A stretch of 49,486 bases of DNA, from assembly GCA_020859985.1 (NCBI GenBank), contig JAJBVD010000038.1, positions 1 through 49,486 on the forward strand. The letters run 5' to 3'. The number at the start of each line of letters is the position of its first letter. The first letter of the stretch is position 1. Both the position numbers and the translations under genes were made by a program. This stretch comes from Clostridiales bacterium (GTDB taxonomy: Bacteria; Bacillota; Clostridia; Lachnospirales; Lachnospiraceae). The notes under the pieces are model-generated. The model searched no databases, was not told the origin of the DNA, and worked only from the letters and a program-made list of their open reading frames with translations. Of this stretch, positions 42,419 through 49,486 are shown in pieces.

Positions 42419-43444
42419 ATGTTTATTATGAATAATTTTATGAAATTCTTAGAGATTTTTAGGGAGGGCTTTGATTTGAAGATTCGATTGTTGCAAATTC
42501 CTAGAAAATGCATCAAAGTAATTAGAGGAAAACCAGCATGGCGAGATGATAGTAGATGCGAATTTTTGAATCAAGAGGCAAATGATTTTATATTTAATCA
42601 GCTGATGGAAAACTCTAATCAGGGATTAATGATTTCCAAATTTGGAACTATCGAGTTAAATTCCATTGTTGGATATTATATACGCAAGCGTGGTATAACT
42701 TTTCGTGATAAAATTGATTATGTTCAAGATAAAGTTCTCTTATATCCAGAGGAAACACTAGATGCTCTTTGCAGCAATGCGGGTTTTTTCCCAAAATCAG
42801 AATTGCTACAGGAAAAATACGCTGAACTTACATTGAATGATGCTAAAGACATTGATATATTGGCAAGTTATATACAAAATGAAAAATATTTAAATCAAGA
42901 ATTAGAAGATGTACGAAGAGTAAATTTGGATGGATTTTACGCTCCTTTCCTTTGGAAACATCCATGGACTAGATTTTTAAAAGGAAAGAAGGTTTTGATA
43001 ATTCATCCCTTTGTTGAATCAATAGAAAGACAATATGATAATAGAGTACATTTGTTTTCAGATCCGGATGTTTTGCCAGAATTCGCAGAAATCTATTTTA
43101 TTGAAGCAGTACAAAGTTTGGGATGCAATGCCAATGGTAATCAATTCAAAGATTGGTTTCAGGCATTGGAATTTATGGAAGATAAGATAGATGCGATTGA
43201 CTTTGATGTGGCATTGATTGGATGCGGTGCTTATGGTATGAACTTAGCTGCATATATTAAGCGAAAGGGAAAAATTGCGCTTCATCTTGCGGGATGGACT
43301 CAAATGCTATTTGGAATTTATGGAAAAAGATGGATAGAAGATCAACCTCAATTTTCTGGATTTGTGAATGAATACTGGATAAGACCAAGTGAAAAAGAAA
43401 AACCATTGAATTATGCATCGGTTGAGGGAGGGTGTTATTGGTAA
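42419..43444 (+). CDS. GT-D-fold-like glycosyltransferase domain protein
   Basis: 341 aa, with a weak ribosome binding site; ATG 42428 or 42440 are also possible. SKFGTIELNSIVGYY, VLIIHPFVESIERQY, and IDFDVALIGCGAYGMNLAAY followed by LHLAGWTQMLFGIYGKRW are the features I associate with the GT-D-type domain found in polysaccharide loci. No membrane helix. The identification is from memory of the family pattern and is moderate. Confidence 0.6.
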   Translation: MFIMNNFMKFLEIFREGFDLKIRLLQIPRKCIKVIRGKPAWRDDSRCEFLNQEANDFIFNQLMENSNQGLMISKFGTIELNSIVGYYIRKRGITFRDKIDYVQDKVLLYPEETLDALCSNAGFFPKSELLQEKYAELTLNDAKDIDILASYIQNEKYLNQELEDVRRVNLDGFYAPFLWKHPWTRFLKGKKVLIIHPFVESIERQYDNRVHLFSDPDVLPEFAEIYFIEAVQSLGCNANGNQFKDWFQALEFMEDKIDAIDFDVALIGCGAYGMNLAAYIKRKGKIALHLAGWTQMLFGIYGKRWIEDQPQFSGFVNEYWIRPSEKEKPLNYASVEGGCYW

Positions 43445-43678
43445 ATGGATCATAATAAAACCTTAGTGGTAAATGGCTTTACATCTTTACTACAACAAAT
43501 TGTTTCTTTGATTTCAGGCTTAATACTTCCTAGATTAATACTGGAAACATATGGTTCATCGGCTAATGGGACAGTATCATCAATTACTCAGTTTATAAGC
43601 ATAATGTCATTAATACAGGGAGGAGTTACAAGTTGTAGCCGTGTGGCTTTTTACGAGCCTGTCTCAAAAAAAATGTGA
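43445..43678 (+). CDS. Wzx flippase, N-terminal fragment (frame lost at A8 tract)
   Basis: 77 aa. NGFTSLLQQIVSLISGLILP and GSSANGTVSSITQFISIMSL are the standard beginning of a polysaccharide exporter of the Wzx/MATE-like family. The frame ends VSKKM-TGA directly after eight A (43666-43673). With nine A (or six), translation continues without a break into the next frame (VSKKNVKQTSIVYK). It starts five bases after the stop codon TAA of the previous gene. Confidence 0.75.
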   Translation: MDHNKTLVVNGFTSLLQQIVSLISGLILPRLILETYGSSANGTVSSITQFISIMSLIQGGVTSCSRVAFYEPVSKKM

Positions 43679-44940
43679 AGCAGACAAGTATAGTTTATAA
43701 AACTAGCAAAATTTATTATAAAAAATTTTCAATATTTCTGTCCGTTTATGTTTTTATATTAGGGATTGTATATCCCTTATTCGTTAGTACTGAGCTATCA
43801 TATATTGATACTTTCTTGCTGGTTATCGTAATTGGTGCTTCATCTATATTTGAATATATGTTTGGTATGGTCAACCAATTATTGTTATTTGCTGACCAAA
43901 AAGCATATGTAAATACGTTGCTCCACATTTTTAGTATTGTTTTTAATACTGCTTTAAGTATGATTTTTATTAAATGTGGATATAATCTGGTCATTGTAAA
44001 ACTTTTTTCTTCGTTTATATTTATTATAAAACCCATATTTTTAAATATATATGTTAAAAAGAATTATAAGATTGATGATACTGTGAATCCGAATGCCGCA
44101 GTTCTTTCACAAAGGAATGCAGCGCTTGCAAAAAGTATAGCATATTATATTCATACAAGCACAGATACACTTGTAATTTCCTTGTGCATGAATGCAAAGT
44201 GGGTATCCGTTTATTCTGTACATAGATATGTAGTAGGAAGTATATCAAATCTTGTTTCTTCGATATTGGGTAATACAGAATCAATTTTTGGGCAAATGCT
44301 TGCAAATAATGATAAAACAGCAATTCAAAAAGAATTACCGATATATGATATAATCTCAAAAATGCTTTCTACTGTTTTTTTTGTTCCTTGCTTTATTTTG
44401 ATTTTTGGATTTGTGAAACTTTACACAGAGGGTGTATCTGATATTAATTATATTCAGCCAGTATTTGCTACTTTTTTATGTATAGCAGAATATGTTTATT
44501 GTACTGGAATAATATATAATAATATGATTATGGGTGCAGGGCATTTGGAGCAAACAAAATGGATATCAATTTCAGAGGCATTGATTAATATTTGTTTGTC
44601 ATTTATACTTGTTAGTAAAATTGGGATTATTGGTGTTTCTATTGGCACACTTGTAGCATTTATATTCGCAAATATAGCTAATATAGTTTACATGAGAAGA
44701 AATATTTATAAGATGTCTTTGACACTAATCATTAAATCATATTTATCTAATATTATTGCTGGAGTAATAACAATTATTATATTTAATAAATTGATTTCAT
44801 TTACTTTCCAAAACTACCTTGTTTTTGCAATATATGGACTGTTTGTAACATTAGTTACTTTTGCATTAGTATTCGTAATTAATTTTTTGTTTTTTAAAAG
44901 GGAATTCAAAATAATGAAAAATATGTTCCTCAAAAAATAA
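43675..44940 (+). CDS. Wzx flippase, C-terminal fragment
   Basis: 421 aa from an in-frame GTG at 43675, four bases before the end of the upstream fragment. It contains about ten membrane helices of a Wzx lipid-linked oligosaccharide flippase (SIAYYIHTSTDTLVISL; GNTESIFGQMLANND). Joined with the preceding 77 residues it makes about 498 residues, the normal family length. No separate ribosome binding site of note, so on its own it would be poorly made and lack the first helices. Confidence 0.8.
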   Translation: MKQTSIVYKTSKIYYKKFSIFLSVYVFILGIVYPLFVSTELSYIDTFLLVIVIGASSIFEYMFGMVNQLLLFADQKAYVNTLLHIFSIVFNTALSMIFIKCGYNLVIVKLFSSFIFIIKPIFLNIYVKKNYKIDDTVNPNAAVLSQRNAALAKSIAYYIHTSTDTLVISLCMNAKWVSVYSVHRYVVGSISNLVSSILGNTESIFGQMLANNDKTAIQKELPIYDIISKMLSTVFFVPCFILIFGFVKLYTEGVSDINYIQPVFATFLCIAEYVYCTGIIYNNMIMGAGHLEQTKWISISEALINICLSFILVSKIGIIGVSIGTLVAFIFANIANIVYMRRNIYKMSLTLIIKSYLSNIIAGVITIIIFNKLISFTFQNYLVFAIYGLFVTLVTFALVFVINFLFFKREFKIMKNMFLKK

Positions 44941-44981
44941 AATACATTTTATATTGCAAACATCGATGGGAGAAATAATTA

Positions 44982-46040
44982 ATGAAAATATTATTTGTTA
45001 CTTTTTCCGATTTAAATGATGATTATTTCGGAGGGCCTAAAGGGAGCATTAGAAACTATAAATGTTTAAGCGTAGATAATGAAGTGGTTTCTTATCATAT
45101 TAAGCGCAAGTCAAATTATAAAAGCTTTTTATCGCTTGCAGGAGGACACTTTCCTCCTATTGATAATATAGATTTAAAAACATTACAAGACCTAGTAAAT
45201 AATCAAAAATTTGATATCATTTTTTTAGATAATTCTTTGTTAGGTGAAATTACCAACTTGAAAAAAGGAAATGATTGTAAAATTATAACTTTTTATCATA
45301 ATTGCGAATTACAATATAATGAAGTGCGATTTGGGAAGAAAAATATAATAAAAAAAAATGTTTATAAATCTCGAGCATTTAAGGCAGAAATGCTTGCTAC
45401 TGTGAATTCTGATTATCGAATATGCTTTTCGAAAAGAGATGCTGATTCAATATATTCGATATATAAAAAAAAGGTTGATTATATTATACCCCTATCAATT
45501 GAAGATAAATTTAAATCTAAAGCAAATTATGGGAAAAATTGTATTTTATTTGGACCTCTTGGTGAAGCAAACTTATCTTCCTTTGAATGGTTTGTAATTA
45601 ATGTCTCACCTTACTTGCATTGTAAAACATTAATATATGGAAAAGGATTTGAAAAATACTGTAAATCTTGGAATACAGAAAAGATTGAGGTCATTGGTTT
45701 TGTCGAGAAACTAGATTCTGTTTATGAAAAGGCTGCGTGTGTTGCAATTCCTTTACTAAGTGGTTGTGGTATGAAAGTAAAGACTGCTGAGGCATTAATG
45801 TTCGGTAAATATATTTTTGGAACCGATGAGGCATTTAGTGGGTATGACCTCGATTACTCAAAAATTGGTGGGAGATGTAATTCGGCTAGTGAATTTATCT
45901 ATAAGATAAATTCATTTTTAGATAATAATGTGGATTCTTTTAATATATATTCAAGAGATATATACTTAAAAAACTATAGTTTAGAAGCAGGGGAAAAAAT
46001 GTTCAAAAGTATACTTAAAGAAATAAAGGCTGACTTATGA
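44982..46040 (+). CDS. Glycosyltransferase, GT4-like
   Basis: 352 aa, GGGAGA before ATG. The N-terminal domain starts MKILFVTFSDLNDDYFGGPK; the C domain has ILFGPLGEANLSSFEWFVIN, IEVIGFVEKLDSVYEKAACV and PLLSGCGMKVKTAEALMFGK with the donor-binding Gly/Lys/Glu pattern of GT-B enzymes. Contains intact A9 and A8 runs (around 45350 and 45463). Confidence 0.8.
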   Translation: MKILFVTFSDLNDDYFGGPKGSIRNYKCLSVDNEVVSYHIKRKSNYKSFLSLAGGHFPPIDNIDLKTLQDLVNNQKFDIIFLDNSLLGEITNLKKGNDCKIITFYHNCELQYNEVRFGKKNIIKKNVYKSRAFKAEMLATVNSDYRICFSKRDADSIYSIYKKKVDYIIPLSIEDKFKSKANYGKNCILFGPLGEANLSSFEWFVINVSPYLHCKTLIYGKGFEKYCKSWNTEKIEVIGFVEKLDSVYEKAACVAIPLLSGCGMKVKTAEALMFGKYIFGTDEAFSGYDLDYSKIGGRCNSASEFIYKINSFLDNNVDSFNIYSRDIYLKNYSLEAGEKMFKSILKEIKADL

Positions 46041-46065
46041 CTTTCAAAATATAAAGGGGATAGTT

Positions 46066-47070
46066 ATGGTTACTTTTAATGTTGTTCTTGTAACATATAA
46101 AAACTTGGATAGAAGCATAAAGTTCATTGATGATTTTCTTTCTTTTACTAATATTAAACCAGGTTGTATTGTGGTTGTCGATAATTCTATGGACAATTTT
46201 TACTTTGAAGGCTTAAGAAAACATTTTTTTAATAATGCTAACAAATGTACATTTCTTTCATTGGATACTTCTATAAAAAAAATGTGCGAAATTGCTCTGA
46301 TGGGAGATTTTAATTCTACGAAAATTGTGATTGCACAGTCGAATTCTAATCTCATGTATGCTGGTGGAAATAACTTAGGATTTTGCATCTCTCAGTCAGT
46401 TATGTATTCAAAGTATATCTTGTTTTCGAATGATGACGTGCTTTTTCATAATAATTATATTGATATAAGAAAAATGCTGACAATATTTAATGAGGATAGT
46501 TCTGTTGGAATTGTGGGCCCTAAGGTTGTTGGGTTAGATGGTAAAGATCAATCACCATTTAAATATACTTCGATATACAAAAGAATAATTTTTCCAAATA
46601 TAATTTATCCATTTAAACTGCCTAGTAATAATAATCTTATTCATTTGGATAAGTGTAGTTATGTTTATCGTGTTGTTGGAGCTTTTATGATAGTTGATTC
46701 CGATAAATTTAGTGAGTGCAGTATGTTCGATTCAGATTCGGGGCTATATTCAGAAGAACAAATTTTATCTGAGAAAATGTTATGCAAGGGCTATAAAACG
46801 TTCTATAATCCAGACGTGCTTGTAATTCACGAAGAAGGAGGAAGTTCGGGTGATGGTTACCTAAACTTTATCAGAAAAAGTATTAGACTTAATAAATCAA
46901 GTTGCTACTATTTTAGAAAGTATAAGAATGTTAATAGAATTATATTTTTGCTGGCACGGGCATCTGTTTATTTGTATGTTGTTAAGTATGTTGCGGTACA
47001 CTTTCTTACTTTATTATTAGGTAGAATATATCATAATAAATTTTTAAATTTTAGGAAATACAACATATAA
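46066..47070 (+). CDS. Family 2 glycosyltransferase
   Basis: 334 aa, AGGGGAT before ATG. FNVVLVTYKNLDRSIKFI, VVVDNSMDN, NLMYAGGNNLGFCIS, LFSNDDVLF (metal site), VVGAFMIVDSDKF and GLYSEEQILSEKMLCKGY mark a GT-A family 2 enzyme of the rhamnosyltransferase-like branch. The C terminus has a hydrophobic stretch (ASVYLYVVKYVAVHFLTLLLG) that may attach it to the membrane. Confidence 0.87.
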   Translation: MVTFNVVLVTYKNLDRSIKFIDDFLSFTNIKPGCIVVVDNSMDNFYFEGLRKHFFNNANKCTFLSLDTSIKKMCEIALMGDFNSTKIVIAQSNSNLMYAGGNNLGFCISQSVMYSKYILFSNDDVLFHNNYIDIRKMLTIFNEDSSVGIVGPKVVGLDGKDQSPFKYTSIYKRIIFPNIIYPFKLPSNNNLIHLDKCSYVYRVVGAFMIVDSDKFSECSMFDSDSGLYSEEQILSEKMLCKGYKTFYNPDVLVIHEEGGSSGDGYLNFIRKSIRLNKSSCYYFRKYKNVNRIIFLLARASVYLYVVKYVAVHFLTLLLGRIYHNKFLNFRKYNI

Positions 47071-47102
47071 AAATTTTTCTGCCTTGGATCAGGAGTTATG
47101 TT

Positions 47103-47909
47103 ATGAGTAAAGAAATTAATAATTTGGAAGATTTGAAACTTATTGAATTGGATATAATGAAAAAAATTCATAAAATTTGTACAAAGAATGGCCTCCAATA
47201 TTATTTGGCTTTTGGCTCATTGATAGGTGCTGTTCGTCATAATGGTTTTATACCTTGGGATGATGATATTGATATTTATATGATGAGAAATGACTATGAG
47301 AAGTTGTGTCAAATTATTACAGATAATGAGCAATCGTATCAACTAAAGGTTTTTAATTCTGCATCATCTAATAAATATTATCGCAATATGACTAAAATTT
47401 GTGATTCGAGGACTGTTTTGATTGAAAAAAAATATAAAGAAAAAGTAGAACTAGGCGTTAATGTAGATGTTTGGCCTTTAGATTATAGTTCTAACATTAA
47501 TTTTATCGCTAAATTAAGATCATGGCATTGCATAATTTTACATTCATTATTTTTTCTTCAAGACATTGAATTGGAGCAAACAAATCTGAAAAGACGATTA
47601 GGTATATTTATCGCAAATCTATTCGGAAAACCTGAAGCAAAGATAAGTAAGTGTGAGAGATTGATTAATAAATATTCGCGAAAACAATCAGATAAAGTAA
47701 TATGTTATAGCTATGATAAATATATACCATTTGATAAAGATCTTTTCTCTCGCCCTATTCTTATGAGATTTGAGGATGCTGAATTTTATATTCCTAATGG
47801 CTATAATGAAATATTATCTGATATATATGGTGATTACATGACATTTCCGCCTGAAAGTGAAAGAAATCCAAAACATGATGCCTTGGCTTATTGGAAGGAA
47901 TCAAATTGA
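47103..47909 (+). CDS. licD: LicD family phosphotransferase
   Basis: 268 aa, CAGGAG before ATG. The NTase-like core reads YYLAFGSLIGAVRHNGFIPW then DDDIDIYMMRNDYEKL, the hallmark GSLLGA(V/I)RH..IPWDDDID motif of LicD, with the Asp triad for metal. LicD proteins transfer phosphocholine or another phospho-sugar/alcohol to polysaccharide. A nucleotidyltransferase that could make the CDP-activated donor begins at 49333. Confidence 0.9.
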   Translation: MSKEINNLEDLKLIELDIMKKIHKICTKNGLQYYLAFGSLIGAVRHNGFIPWDDDIDIYMMRNDYEKLCQIITDNEQSYQLKVFNSASSNKYYRNMTKICDSRTVLIEKKYKEKVELGVNVDVWPLDYSSNINFIAKLRSWHCIILHSLFFLQDIELEQTNLKRRLGIFIANLFGKPEAKISKCERLINKYSRKQSDKVICYSYDKYIPFDKDLFSRPILMRFEDAEFYIPNGYNEILSDIYGDYMTFPPESERNPKHDALAYWKESN

Positions 47910-48089
47910 AAAGTATAGATCGCGTAAATCTTGCGGTTTTAGTGCATTATAAATTGGAGATTATCCAACGAAGTCAGTGGAATTGAAGGTACGCGTAAAG
48001 AGTGTCAACTAGATAAGCATGAACGGAAAGACGATATCGTTAAAGGCAAGTATCAGAACCATTATTACGAGAGAACGTACGGTGGAGAG
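47910..48089 (+). other. Short non-coding or decayed stretch after licD
   Basis: About 180 bp with stop codons in every frame at short distance. A few coding-like scraps (for example MNGKTISLKASIRTIITRER near 48018-48080) suggest gene debris. Nothing specific is recognised. Confidence 0.3.
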
Positions 48090-49202
48090 ATGATGTGTAC
48101 TGTAAAGAATAGAATAGATTCCTTAACTGGAATGAGATTTGTGTTTATGATGATGATTGTTATGAGTCATCTCGAACCGCTCGGGGGGGAGAAAGATTAA
48201 ATATATATGATTACATGTTCCATAATGCTGATATAGCAGTGGATTTCTTTTTCATTATTTTTGGATTTGGATTAACATATAAATTCTATTCAACTGGTAG
48301 AAAGCCCTGAACAAAATATCTTTAAGAGAGTGTGTTTGCTATGCTGTTAACCGCGTGAAGCAAATATATTTGTTATATATCATCACAATGCTTTACTTGC
48401 TTCCCAAAATGTTTAACGAGTATCTTAAGTCTGGTCTAGACACGGTAAGTGCAACAGTAAAATGTGGAATTCAATTTATATTAACTTCCACTTTAATCCA
48501 GTCGACAACTGGTATATTGTATTACTCTCATCTATTCAATGGTGTGGCTTGGTTTTTATCATGTATTTTTGTACTTTATATTATTTATCCAATGATAGAG
48601 TCCTTTAATATAAAATTTATGAGAAAAAATCCCAAATTATTCTTGGTGATTTTTTGTAATTGGTTTTTTTATCCGTATTGTCTTTGTTTTTATAGAAGAT
48701 AAAACTATTTTTGACGATCTTGAATATGGTTCACTATACAGTCGCATTTTTGATTTTGTGATGGGGATTTTACTATGTGATATATATTATGACAGAAAAA
48801 AAGAGAATAGAATAAGATTTGATAGCAGAAATGAGATATTTATTACTGTATTTATGGTTACTTGGTGGCTTTTAAGAAATTGCTTCTATTATGGAGAATA
48901 TGATTTAATTAAAGGGCTTATTGATAGAGGAATTGTGTTAGAGATTATATATATATTTTCCCTTTTCGAGGGAATAATATTTGCTTTTTTCTGGGAGAAT
49001 TATGATGTATTTGGGTTCTGCTTCTATGTATATATTTTTAATTCATTATTGTGTAAGGCTTAATACTACATGGATATTAAGAATGATTTTAGACGAAGGT
49101 ATATTTTTCAATATTTTAATGGTGCTAATAATTGTTTCTATTACCACTATTTGGCTCTTGTTCATCGAACTTAATAAAAGAAGAAAGTTGAGAATACCAT
49201 GA
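48090..49202 (+). pseudogene. Broken membrane acyltransferase (acyltransferase family 3)
   Basis: Starts with GGTGGAGAG-ATGATG and reads SLTGMRFVFMMMIVMSHLEP, the family's N-terminal helix with catalytic His. The frame stops right after a G7 tract (48183-48189). The next frame continues NIYDYMFHNADIAVDFFFII then FGFGLTYKFYSTGRK, then another shift near 48302 leads to LRECVCYAVNRVKQIYLLYI, a further shift near the T7 run (48664-48670) to VIGFFIRIVFVFIE, and a last one near T6 (about 48984-48989) to MMYLGSASMYIFLIHY. Together these rebuild nearly a full acyltransferase. At least four shifts, including one outside a long run, mean it is decayed, not merely switched off. Confidence 0.75.
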
Positions 49203-49299
49203 AAGCCGTTGATCTTGGTACTGGAAGGTAACTTGGGCATTTGAATGACAATAAGATATGACATTATGAATTTTTCTACATTTTCATAATCTTCTGTAG

Positions 49300-49335
49300 T
49301 ATAATTATTAACTTATGATTGGAGATATTAAATTG
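49300..49335 (+). promoter_or_regulatory. Candidate promoter and start signals of the licC-like gene
   Basis: TATAAT at 49300-49305 with only a weak -35 (TCTACA, 49275-49280). GGAG (49321-49324) is spaced for the TTG at 49333. An in-frame ATG at 49315 precedes that site and is less likely to be used. Confidence 0.35.
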
Positions 49336-49486
49336 AGAGCACTTATTTTAAATTCCGGTTTAGGCAGCCGCATGGGCGTCCTGACATCAGAACATCCGAA
49401 ATGTATGACAGAAATTTCACGCACAGAGACAATATTAAGCCGCCAGCTTACGATGCTGGCACAGGCAGGCATTACTGAAGTCGTGA
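49333..49486 (+). CDS. Sugar-phosphate/choline-phosphate nucleotidyltransferase, N-terminal part (cut by window edge)
   Basis: 51 residues are visible: MRALILNSGLGSRMG then HPKCMTEISRTETILSRQL and AQAGITEVV. The GxGSRM loop and PKxM motif bind the NTP and sugar phosphate, as in LicC (CTP:phosphocholine cytidylyltransferase) and related sugar nucleotidyltransferases. Placement after licD favours a LicC-like role. Base composition returns to the chromosomal level here, so the gene may be part of the conserved flank. TTG start. Confidence 0.75.
   Translation, partial: MRALILNSGLGSRMGVLTSEHPKCMTEISRTETILSRQLTMLAQAGITEVV

Noticed and set aside
36816-49000. Systematic homopolymer sequencing error as the sole cause of all frame breaks
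   Set aside because: Not excluded, but less likely alone: T8 inside the PqqD/HPrK gene (6703-6710) and A8/A9 runs in the glycosyltransferase at 44982 are in frame, and one break in the last pseudogene is not in a long run.
1-49486. rRNA, tRNA, intact insertion sequence or prophage
   Set aside because: No transposase, tRNA cloverleaf, rRNA segment or phage structural gene was recognised; only the small serine recombinase suggests mobility.

Overview
This window looks like a chromosome segment of a spore-forming Clostridia bacterium, most likely a Lachnospiraceae-type gut anaerobe. The evidence is spoVAA/spoVAB, a TrkA/TrkH potassium system, an AmtB-PII fusion, a very long 2-hydroxyacyl-CoA dehydratase activase-type protein, DegV, and strong AGGAGG ribosome binding sites. 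The family assignment is inferred from gene content; no rRNA or tRNA gene was seen.

Layout. 1-1.5 kb: the end of an Abi-family gene and a Fic gene with a conspicuous operator array. 1.86-8.3 kb: a probable peptide maturation and export island. It has two paralogous small proteins sharing a leader that ends in EGVY(A/T)ASG, a peptide-type ABC exporter, a PqqD-like/HPr-kinase-like fusion and an S26 (signal-peptidase-like) protease; an unrelated DUF4143 ATPase sits among them. 8.6-15 kb: a carbohydrate ABC transporter operon (ATPase, two permeases, solute-binding protein) followed by a DUF3783 gene and deoC. 15-17.2 kb: a RelBE-type toxin-antitoxin pair and spoVAA-spoVAB. 17.5-31.8 kb: aminotransferase, trkA-trkH, a CorC/HlyC-type membrane protein, a MarR regulator, a 1637-aa activase protein, DegV and amtB-glnK.

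32.2-33.9 kb: a serine recombinase followed by two identical 25-bp palindrome-containing direct repeats and about 0.9 kb of gene-poor DNA. 34-49.5 kb: an exopolysaccharide/capsule locus. It holds an initiating sugar transferase, glycosyltransferases, acyltransferases, an SDR sugar-nucleotide enzyme, a Wzy-like polymerase, a Wzx flippase broken at an A8 tract, LicD, and the start of a LicC-like nucleotidyltransferase. By eye the base composition drops sharply from about 35.4 kb and rises again at about 49.3 kb, so the middle of the locus looks like a horizontally exchanged serotype cassette.

Main points of interest. (1) The EGVYxASG precursor pair with ABC/PqqD-HPrK/S26 neighbours looks like an uncharacterised secreted-peptide system. 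(2) Homopolymer tracts (G7, A8, G7) sit exactly where polysaccharide genes lose frame; in the acetyltransferase the repaired frame also restores an ATGA overlap with the next gene, so phase variation or recent slippage is plausible. (3) The serine recombinase has candidate crossover sites. (4) Polar low-complexity insertions occur in loops of many otherwise conserved proteins across the GC-rich part of the window. (5) A 27-bp hairpin repeat recurs between genes.
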